NCBI GenBank assembly: GCA_902600395.1
Contig: CACKJL010000029.1
Span: 1 to 12,200 of the forward strand
From: an uncultured Prochlorococcus sp.
Lineage (GTDB): Bacteria; Cyanobacteriota; Cyanobacteriia; PCC-6307; Cyanobiaceae
DNA length: 12,200 nt
Reading direction: 5' to 3'
The notes beneath the pieces are model-generated. The model made no database searches, was not told the origin of the DNA, and saw only the letters and a list, made by a program, of their open reading frames with translations. Both the position numbers and the translations under genes were made by a program. Positions 7,151 to 12,200 of the stretch are shown here, in pieces (positions within the stretch are counted from its first letter, which is position 1; the number at the start of each line of letters is the position of its first letter).

Positions 7151-7583
7151 TTTTTTTAATAAGTTCTTGTTTTGGAGTTTGATTCTGAGAAGAATCTGAA
7201 AATAAATTGAAAATTAAGGACGAGGCTATTAGTCCGAGAAAGCCTGAAATTAAGATAAATATTAGGAATCCTAGTGGATTAAAATTCTTAGATTGCCTAG
7301 ATTTATAATTTTTTTTGGAAACTTCTTCAACTATTTCTTCAATTTTCACTTCTTTCCTCTCTGTCTTGAATTCATCCATTAAAAATTCTGTATCAAGTTT
7401 TAGCTTCTGTGAAATCCGTCTAATCATTGCTTTGATAAATACTTTTTCAGGTAGTTTTTCTTCATTACCTTCCTCTATGGCTTCAAGTTGATGAGCTCCA
7501 ATTTTTAAATCAGAAGCCAATTCTTCAATTGATTGATTTTTGCTTAACCTAGCCTCTTTAATGAAATTTCCGATTCTCTTCAA
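7143..7583 (-). CDS. RodZ-like helix-turn-helix protein with one transmembrane helix
   Basis: The N-terminal domain is the RodZ-type helix-turn-helix: RIGNFIKEARLSKNQSIEEL, then LEAIEEGNEEKLPEKVFIKAMIRRISQKLKLD. A charged, probably coiled linker (about 70-95) and one hydrophobic helix (about 103-127) follow, ending in a short polar tail. RodZ anchors MreB and keeps cell shape; this protein lacks the long periplasmic domain of E. coli RodZ, so the role is tentative. I chose the TTG at 7583 (146 residues). An AAGGAGGA Shine-Dalgarno sequence (7593-7600) sits at good spacing before it, and it begins the protein right at the HTH domain. The longer TTG start at 7637 (164 residues) has no ribosome site and adds 18 residues that do not look like the domain. 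The gene is downstream of cobM on the same strand, and its end overlaps ppx by 8 bases. Confidence 0.75.
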   Translation of the reverse strand: MKRIGNFIKEARLSKNQSIEELASDLKIGAHQLEAIEEGNEEKLPEKVFIKAMIRRISQKLKLDTEFLMDEFKTERKEVKIEEIVEEVSKKNYKSRQSKNFNPLGFLIFILISGFLGLIASSLIFNLFSDSSQNQTPKQELIKKTK

Positions 7584-7600
7584 AGAGGAATCTCCTCCTT
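7583..7600 (-). promoter_or_regulatory. Strong Shine-Dalgarno sequence within a small hairpin before the RodZ-like TTG start
   Basis: On the minus strand AAGGAGGA is followed by GAT and then TCCTCTTT. These arms can pair over 8 bp (one G-U pair) with a 3-base loop. The left arm is a near-perfect complement of the 16S rRNA 3' end and lies about 9 bases before the TTG, whose first base falls inside the right arm. It decides the start choice. Hairpin folding could also mask the site. The arms are seen; the regulatory role is inferred. Confidence 0.5.
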
Positions 7601-7692
7601 TATTGTTGATTCCCGAAACAGATTTTATTTCTTTCAAAGCAAATAAATTTTTACTAATTATAGTAATTAATATTTTTCTATCAACTTTAAGA

Positions 7693-8448
7693 TTATTTAT
7701 TCCTAAAGAGATGCTTATAAGATGGATTATAAAGATTAGATCTTTTTTGAGAATTACTAATTGCTGGGCTAATTATGTAAATGGTTGTTCTAATTAGTTT
7801 TTTCTCAATAGAAAAATTTTCCATATCTTTTAATTCTATTAATGATGTCCAACCATCATCCCAAGATACTCTAAATCCAACAATCACTTTAGTCTCTGGA
7901 GGGTAAAACTCTAGTAAAGTTTCTTGAGACCTTTTCACATGCCTAGCACTTAGATATAGACATATAGAGGAATTGTGTTTAGCAAGATCTTTCAAAGATT
8001 CTTTTTCGGGCATCCCTGTTCGACCTCCTGCTCTAGTTAAAATTATTGTTTGAGTTACGTCAGGGATGGTTAACTCAGCTTCATGATATGCTGCAGCAAC
8101 TTGAAAGGCACTTACTCCAGGAACGACCTCGATTTCAATTTTTTCTTTTTTTAAAATTTCGATTTGCTCTCTAATTGCTCCAAAAAGGCAAGGGTCTCCA
8201 TCATGCAACCTTACAACAGTTTTCCCTGCCTGAAATTTTTCTATCATAATTGAGGTGATTTGCTCTAAGTTAAGTGAACTCGTTTTTATTTTTTCAGAAC
8301 CTTCTTTAGCAGAATCTAAAATCTTTTCAGGAATTAGAGAATCAGTCCAAATAATGACATCTGCAATTTTTATCTTTTTTAATGCTTTTAAAGTTAATAA
8401 TTCTGGATCGCCTGGACCAACACCAATAAAGGATATTTTGTTATCCAT
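7693..8448 (-). CDS. cobM: Precorrin-4 C(11)-methyltransferase
   Basis: SAM-dependent tetrapyrrole methylase that adds the C-11 methyl group to precorrin-4 on the way to the corrin ring of (pseudo)cobalamin. The 251 residues match CobM/CbiF. Visible motifs are the N-terminal GVGPGDPELLT (9-19), WTDSLIP (34-40), HDGDPCLFG (82-90) and VVPGVSAFQVAAA (108-120). The region TIILTRAGGRTGMPEKESL (134-152) is typical of CobM rather than CobI or CobJ. The last 20 or so residues (after IISPAIS) are polar and non-conserved in appearance. The ATG at 8446-8448 overlaps the end of lgt by 8 bases (ATGGATAA), so translation is probably coupled. Cobalt-corrin synthesis genes are scattered singly in marine cyanobacteria, so finding one in a pet cluster is not odd. 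Confidence 0.93.
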   Translation of the reverse strand: MDNKISFIGVGPGDPELLTLKALKKIKIADVIIWTDSLIPEKILDSAKEGSEKIKTSSLNLEQITSIMIEKFQAGKTVVRLHDGDPCLFGAIREQIEILKKEKIEIEVVPGVSAFQVAAAYHEAELTIPDVTQTIILTRAGGRTGMPEKESLKDLAKHNSSICLYLSARHVKRSQETLLEFYPPETKVIVGFRVSWDDGWTSLIELKDMENFSIEKKLIRTTIYIISPAISNSQKRSNLYNPSYKHLFRNK

Positions 8449-9334
8449 TCTTTCTATTTTTCCCCGTATATGTTCTCAATCTTAAAAAAAATATTCCAAT
8501 TAATCCAGAAGAAAATAGAAAAATACTTATAAATTGAGCCATTCTTATACCGCCATCACAGAAAGGTGGAAGTCCACCAATGCATAGTGGGTCAGTTCTT
8601 AAACCTTCAATCCAGAATCGTCCAAAGCTATAACTTATTAAATAAAGACAGCTAATAAAGCCAGGCCTGAAAAAATCTGTTTTACTTTGTTTATTAAAGG
8701 TAATAATTAGGACCATGAAAATCAAAAGATTCCACAATGACTCATAGAGAAATGTAGGATGAAAAAATTCATAATTAATAAATTCTAAAGGCCTATTTTG
8801 GATAGGTATAAATAATTTCCAAGGCAAATTTGTAGGCACTCCAAAGGCTTCATTATTGAAAAAATTTCCCCACCTTCCTATTGATTGTCCAAGAATAATC
8901 GAGGGTATTAATATATCGATAAAGGTTTTTAAATTAATTTTTTTCGACTTACAGAAATAGATAATAGATATTAATCCTCCGATTAGACCTCCATGGATTG
9001 CTATGCCTCCTTCCCAAACTGCAAGAAAAGAAGGTATTTGAATGATGTTATTGAATAGTTCGAAAGAAGTAAAAAAGTTCTCTCCGCTATATTGCCTCAA
9101 CTCAAATATTACGTAATAAGCTCTAGCTCCAATTATTGAAGAGATTATTAATGATGGAAGTATTTCACTAATGTACTCTGGGTTAATATTTCTTGCCTTT
9201 GCTAGCTTTTTAGAGACAAATAGGCCTATTAAAACTGAAACCGAAATAAGAAGTCCATACCATCTAATAGTTAAAAATCCTAAATTTAAAAAAGTTTCTC
9301 CTGGAGATTGTATAAAAGCTTGAAGTATAAGCAT
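8441..9334 (-). CDS. lgt: Phosphatidylglycerol-prolipoprotein diacylglyceryl transferase
   Basis: Integral plasma-membrane enzyme that moves a diacylglyceryl group from phosphatidylglycerol to the lipobox cysteine of prolipoproteins, the first step of lipoprotein maturation. The 297-residue chain has about seven hydrophobic helices. Visible motifs are RWYG (24-27), VWEGGIAIHGGLIGG (106-120) with the conserved His114, the Lgt signature GRWGNFFNNEAFG (153-165) with Arg154 and Asn157, HPTFLYES (192-199), and RFWIEGLRTDPL followed by RMAQ (264-267). Between the last two lies a loop with two cysteines (251 and 259) that I do not know from the E. coli enzyme. The start codon is 10 bases after the petA stop and the end overlaps cobM, so the gene is embedded in the petC-petA-lgt-cobM run. 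The identification is secure. Confidence 0.96.
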   Translation of the reverse strand: MLILQAFIQSPGETFLNLGFLTIRWYGLLISVSVLIGLFVSKKLAKARNINPEYISEILPSLIISSIIGARAYYVIFELRQYSGENFFTSFELFNNIIQIPSFLAVWEGGIAIHGGLIGGLISIIYFCKSKKINLKTFIDILIPSIILGQSIGRWGNFFNNEAFGVPTNLPWKLFIPIQNRPLEFINYEFFHPTFLYESLWNLLIFMVLIITFNKQSKTDFFRPGFISCLYLISYSFGRFWIEGLRTDPLCIGGLPPFCDGGIRMAQFISIFLFSSGLIGIFFLRLRTYTGKNRKNG

Positions 9335-9344
9335 TTAGAGAAAG

Positions 9345-10298
9345 TTAAATACCCTCTGCTGCTTGCACTTTTTCTACTTGTTTTTTCTTTAATACTAAAA
9401 GTATTTGTGTTAAGCCTACACCAATGAAGAATGCAATCAATCCAATAACTCTATAAGGGCTCTGAAGTACAACCTCAGCATCTAATTGCCCAAAGCCACC
9501 AACGTTGGGATCATTAGTAAGAGGGTCACCTACATTAATTTTGTCTTGCGCTTTCACGATAAGTTGAGGACCAACGGGCACTGCTTCAGTAGTTATTTCA
9601 CCATTATCATTTTCTATATTGACTTGATAGCTACCATCTTCAATTGTTTCTATTGAATTTATAGTTCCCGCGGTGGAAGAAGTGAATACTACATTATTGC
9701 TCTTGTCTCCAGTTGGATATACCTGACCTCTACCTCTATTGCCTCCAATATGTAACGAGTATTTTCCATAGTGATATTCTTTATTAGTGGATGGGTCAGG
9801 GGAAAGTACAGGGAAAACAATTTCTTTATTGGTATCGCCAGGTAAAGGCCCGACAATAATGATATTATCTTTCTCTTCACTGTAGTTAGTGAAATAAACC
9901 CCTTCTGTCTCCTCTTTTATTTCTTCGGTCCATCTTTCTTGTGGAGCAAGTTTAAAGCCATCAGGTAGCATTACAACAGCACCAACTTGTAATGGGACTT
10001 CCGAACCATCAGCCCCTATCTCTTTTAAATCATTTTTGTAGGGTATTTTGACTACCGCTTTGAAAACACTGTCTGCTCCAACAGATTGTGGAACCTCTGC
10101 AATTGTAGGCATCTGAGCTAGATGACAATTTGCACAGACTATCTTACCTGTGGCTTCTCTTGGGGATTCGTAGTTTTGCTGAGCCCAAAATGGATAAGCA
10201 AAACTGATCTCTGGATAAAATACAATGCTTGAAATGAAAAGCAGAGAACAGATAAATAAACTTGTTTTTTTCATGATTTGATTTTTAAGACCTTTCAT
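9345..10298 (-). CDS. petA: Cytochrome f, c-type haem subunit of the cytochrome b6f complex
   Basis: Lumen-facing c-type cytochrome that takes electrons from the Rieske protein and passes them to plastocyanin or cytochrome c6. With the ATG at 10298 the precursor has 317 residues. A signal peptide ends in SFA (34), and the mature protein starts YPFWAQQNYESP. Tyr1 supplies its N-terminal amino group as an axial haem ligand; the haem motif CANCH falls at mature 21-25, exactly as in the known family. A single transmembrane helix near the C-terminus (IGLIAFFIGVGLTQILLVL) precedes a short basic tail. An earlier ATG at 10316 lies inside the petC stop region and would add six residues. A later ATG at 10274 would leave a compact 26-residue signal peptide; none of the three has a clear ribosome site. 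The gap to petC is five bases, a tight petCA operon. Confidence 0.97.
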   Translation of the reverse strand: MKGLKNQIMKKTSLFICSLLFISSIVFYPEISFAYPFWAQQNYESPREATGKIVCANCHLAQMPTIAEVPQSVGADSVFKAVVKIPYKNDLKEIGADGSEVPLQVGAVVMLPDGFKLAPQERWTEEIKEETEGVYFTNYSEEKDNIIIVGPLPGDTNKEIVFPVLSPDPSTNKEYHYGKYSLHIGGNRGRGQVYPTGDKSNNVVFTSSTAGTINSIETIEDGSYQVNIENDNGEITTEAVPVGPQLIVKAQDKINVGDPLTNDPNVGGFGQLDAEVVLQSPYRVIGLIAFFIGVGLTQILLVLKKKQVEKVQAAEGI

Positions 10299-10303
10299 TT
10301 TTT

Positions 10304-10840
10304 TTATGCCCACCATGGATTTTCATTAGTTCTAAAGTCAGTTTCTGACCATTGTTTGACGAGTACAGCATCATCTTCAATATCGACATGAGCTAAAGCT
10401 AAAGATAAAGGCGCAGGCCCTCTTACTACCTTCCCGTTAGTATCGTACTGACTGCCATGACAAGGGCATATGAATTTATTAGCGCCACTATCCCACGGGA
10501 CAACACAACCTAAATGAGTACAAATTGCATTTAAACCAAATTCTCCTATTTCCCCACCCTCATTAACTATTAAATAAGTTGGATCTCCCTTTAGCCCCTG
10601 AACTAGACTTCTGTCTCCTGCTTGATGGGTAGCTAACCAACCTGTCTTAGTTATTGGATTCCCTAATTCATCTTTAGCAGAAGTTCCACCTCCACCACCG
10701 CCTGCTCTTAAAGGCATGAAATAATTCGCTACAGGGTAAAGGGCTCCTAAAGCTACACCAGTTGCAGTACCAAATGTAAGAAGATTCATAAATTGCCTTC
10801 GACCCATAGAAGGGACATCATTGGAACTTAATTGAGTCAT
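10304..10840 (-). CDS. petC: Cytochrome b6f complex Rieske iron-sulfur protein
   Basis: The 2Fe-2S subunit that oxidises plastoquinol at the lumen side of the thylakoid b6f complex and reduces cytochrome f. The 178 residues match the family. The N-terminus has a twin-arginine motif (GRRQFMNLLTFG, 13-24) followed by the uncleaved membrane helix (about 24-43), which marks it as a Tat substrate. A six-glycine flexible hinge (47-52) comes next. The cluster ligands are in CTHLGC (107-112: Cys107, His109) and CPCHGS (125-130: Cys125, His128), and the other two cysteines (112, 127) form the usual disulfide. GPAPLSLA (141-148) is the conserved Pro loop. The ATG at 10840 has no strong ribosome site. 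The gene is first of the petC-petA-lgt-cobM run; tatC lies close by on the same strand. Confidence 0.98.
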   Translation of the reverse strand: MTQLSSNDVPSMGRRQFMNLLTFGTATGVALGALYPVANYFMPLRAGGGGGGTSAKDELGNPITKTGWLATHQAGDRSLVQGLKGDPTYLIVNEGGEIGEFGLNAICTHLGCVVPWDSGANKFICPCHGSQYDTNGKVVRGPAPLSLALAHVDIEDDAVLVKQWSETDFRTNENPWWA

Positions 10841-10963
10841 TCGCTACTTGGTTCTGTTATTTATTAGTTATTATGGATCAAATTGTTCAATTTCTGTTGC
10901 AAATAGATAGGACTTTTAATAATTTAAAGTAAAAGTTTAGGAAGTCTTAATTAATTAATTTAA
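10841..10963. promoter_or_regulatory. Divergent intergenic region between petC and the DUF3067-type gene
   Basis: These 123 bases carry the petC operon promoter and that of the divergent gene. On the minus strand CATAAT (10870-10875) is a five-of-six -10 match 29 bases before the petC ATG, with no well-spaced -35. TTGCAA (10897-10902), a palindrome, could serve as a -35-like element for either strand, but the spacing is not ideal in either direction. The plus-strand end is a tract of TTAA repeats (10947-10963) running right up to the ATG. Confidence 0.3.
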
Positions 10964-11281
10964 ATGAACCCATTGCTAGTAGATGAAGTCATACATTATT
11001 TGATTCATCGCTGGGGGAAAAAATATGATTTTAGACTCTTTAGAAGAGGAAAATACGTTTATTTTCAAATGATGTGGGGATTTCTTGGACAGGAATCATT
11101 CCCTTTAAGTGAAGATGAATATAAAAAATCGATAGCTGATAAAATCGAGATTTTAAATAGATGTGGATATTCAGAAGAAGTAAGGGAATGGCTAAAGAAA
11201 GTCAATGCTAAGCCGAGGTTAGGTAGAGCTGTCAGCTTGCAATTAGATCTTAATGAGAAGATGAAAGAGTTTTTGACTTAA
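10964..11281 (+). CDS. DUF3067-type conserved cyanobacterial/plastid protein
   Basis: A 105-residue soluble protein with no signal peptide or membrane helix. It opens with a helix ending in HRWGKKYDFRLFRR, followed by a strand-like segment (YVYFQMMWGFLGQESFPLSEDEY, about 32-54). A helical region and a closing segment KPRLGRAVSLQLDL (about 82-95) come next. This WGxxYD / MW-(G/K)-x-L-x-Q-x-SFPLSE / RPRLGxAVS pattern is what I recall for DUF3067, a family of cyanobacteria and plants without an agreed function. I assign it from memory, not a search. The gene is divergent from petC and overlaps the tail of tatC by 32 bases. Its place between b6f genes and the Tat transporter makes an assembly role conceivable, but that is inference. 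Confidence 0.8.
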   Translation: MNPLLVDEVIHYLIHRWGKKYDFRLFRRGKYVYFQMMWGFLGQESFPLSEDEYKKSIADKIEILNRCGYSEEVREWLKKVNAKPRLGRAVSLQLDLNEKMKEFLT

Positions 11282-12008
11282 GATTTTCTGATAAGTAAGT
11301 TAATCCAGTACCCACAAAAAATAAAAACACAATCGATATAGATAGCAATGACATAGTCAATGGGTCAGTTGAAGGGGTAATCACTGCAGATAATATTGCA
11401 GAGGAAATTACAACTATCTTCCAATTCGAAATCATTTTTTCTGTTGTGATTATTCCGAGAGAACCAAGAATAAATTGTAATACTGGTAATTGAAAAGCTA
11501 TTGCAGTGCTAGACATTAATAAGAGAACAAAATCAAAATATCTTTCTATAGACCAAGTTGGTTCAACAATATCAGCACCGAAACTAATGAAGAAATTTAT
11601 TGCTGCAGGGACTAATATCCACCATGAAAAAATTAATCCTAAAAAAAATAGAAGACCTGAACCAAAAACTGCAGGCAAGATAAGGCTTTTTTCTTGTTTT
11701 GTTAAACCAGGAGAAATGAATAATATTATTTGATAAAAAATATAAGGCATAGAAACTATCAATCCGCTGTAACCCGCAACTTTAATAGCGACAAATAAAA
11801 ACTCTCCTGGAGCAAGTTGTAGTAAATGAATATCACCAGCTGGAATTTCTAAAAAAGATATTAATGGCTTTATGATGAGAAAACTAAAGAATATTGAAAT
11901 AAGTATTGAATAAATTGAGTTTAGTATCCTCTGACGAAGCTCCTCTAAATGATCACTAAAAGTCATCGAATCTGATAATTTTTTTTCACTTTGACCTGTA
12001 CCTCTCAT
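11250..12008 (-). CDS. tatC: Sec-independent (twin-arginine) protein translocase subunit TatC
   Basis: Polytopic membrane receptor of the Tat pathway, which recognises twin-arginine signals and exports folded proteins across thylakoid and plasma membranes. The 252 residues hold the expected six hydrophobic helices (roughly 30-52, 70-95, 113-135, 157-181, 197-211, 217-236). Signature motifs are the N-terminal HLEELRQRI (20-28), which binds the twin-arginine signal, SPGLTKQEK (99-107) in the conserved loop, AFQLPV (171-176) and TPSTDPLTM (211-219). Where the E. coli enzyme has a conserved Glu in the fourth helix there is Gln (173), as in many plant-type TatC proteins. The ATG at 12008 is used; Met15 is a shorter alternative. 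The 3' end overlaps the DUF3067-type gene by 32 bases, tail to tail. PetC, encoded nearby on the same strand, is an obvious client. Confidence 0.96.
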   Translation of the reverse strand: MRGTGQSEKKLSDSMTFSDHLEELRQRILNSIYSILISIFFSFLIIKPLISFLEIPAGDIHLLQLAPGEFLFVAIKVAGYSGLIVSMPYIFYQIILFISPGLTKQEKSLILPAVFGSGLLFFLGLIFSWWILVPAAINFFISFGADIVEPTWSIERYFDFVLLLMSSTAIAFQLPVLQFILGSLGIITTEKMISNWKIVVISSAILSAVITPSTDPLTMSLLSISIVFLFFVGTGLTYLSENLKSKTLSSSH

Positions 12009-12054
12009 TATTATTAATTAAAAATTGTGTAAGAAAAAGGTTTAAAACCACTAT

Positions 12055-12060
12055 TGTCAA
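12055..12060 (-). promoter_or_regulatory. Candidate -35 box of tatC
   Basis: A perfect TTGACA on the minus strand lies in the short gap upstream of tatC, 46 bases before its ATG. The -10 region at 16-19 bases spacing is a T-rich stretch with only three matches. The -35 is convincing as a sequence but the promoter as a whole is uncertain. Confidence 0.3.
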
Positions 12061-12088
12061 AGTCCAATTTATTTTTCGATAAACTTAA

Positions 12089-12200
12089 TTATTTGCTCAA
12101 TTTAGGATTTGTTGGATCTGGTAATAAGAAAGGTGGGGCATCATTTAAAGATGATTCACCATAAGTTTCATATTCTCTATATCCACCCATTTTCCCATTT
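12089..12200 (-). CDS. C-terminal end of an unidentified protein (5' part beyond window edge)
   Basis: On the minus strand a frame enters from the right edge and stops at a TAA (12089-12091), giving 36 visible residues. The piece is hydrophilic with a Gly-Tyr-Glu start (GGYREYETYGESS) and a Pro-rich tail (APPFLLPDPTNPKLSK). It has no membrane segment or catalytic motif. This is the only frame through the region with such a plausible composition, and it ends 80 bases before tatC, which is on the same strand. It could be a small cyanobacterial conserved hypothetical that precedes tatC; I cannot name it from this fragment. Confidence 0.55.
   Translation of the reverse strand, partial: NGKMGGYREYETYGESSLNDAPPFLLPDPTNPKLSK

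Noticed and set aside
9689..9880. Short minus-strand open frame inside petA
   Set aside because: It is in another frame of the certain cytochrome f gene and has no start signal or domain.
11276..11296. ACTTA / TAAGT inverted repeat at the end of the DUF3067-type gene as a terminator
   Set aside because: The stem is five A/T-rich pairs with an 11-base loop and no T run, and it lies within tatC coding sequence.
1..12200. Mobile elements, CRISPR arrays, tRNA/rRNA genes, phage or toxin-antitoxin modules
   Set aside because: Reading both strands I found no transposase, direct-repeat array, cloverleaf-like segment or unusual composition. Nearly all bases are in recognisable core genes.

Overview
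The window is a compact, AT-rich stretch of core genome from a cyanobacterium. It carries the Rieske protein (PetC) and cytochrome f (PetA) of the cytochrome b6f complex, a cobalamin-ring methylase and a UbiA prenyltransferase. Very low GC, A/T-rich codon use, tiny gaps and the gene order groEL / fabG / ispD / S66 peptidase / ubiA / ppx / cobM-lgt-petA-petC / tatC together point to Prochlorococcus, most likely a high-light-adapted strain. That strain-level placement is inference from recognition, not a database match.

Left part (1-3662): the 3' end of an unidentified plus-strand gene meets groEL tail to tail, and a possible two-way hairpin terminator spans both stop codons. This GroEL has no groES beside it and no CIRCE operator, but a different inverted repeat lies in its leader. 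Next come a 59-residue one-helix membrane protein, fabG (fatty-acid synthesis) and ispD (MEP isoprenoid pathway). fabG and ispD are divergent, and the gap holds a consensus TATAAT box for ispD.

Middle part (3663-7637): a minus-strand pair, ubiA followed by an S66 LD-carboxypeptidase-like gene, diverges from ppx (Ppx/GppA phosphatase with a C-terminal HD-like domain). ppx converges on a RodZ-like gene for a short helix-turn-helix membrane protein. That gene's best start appears to be an internal TTG behind a strong Shine-Dalgarno site.

Right part (7693-12200): a tightly packed minus-strand run is transcribed in the order petC, petA, lgt, cobM and possibly the RodZ-like gene. Divergent from petC is a DUF3067-type gene, which overlaps tatC tail to tail. 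tatC is followed by the C-terminal end of another minus-strand gene. The grouping makes sense functionally: PetC has a twin-arginine signal, so it is a plausible client of TatC, and the DUF3067 gene sits between the b6f genes and the transporter gene.

I see no mobile element, CRISPR array, tRNA, rRNA or defence/toxin system. This is housekeeping DNA. The points worth a second look are small: the unknown small genes, start-site questions, leader hairpins and the near-total lack of space at convergent gene ends.
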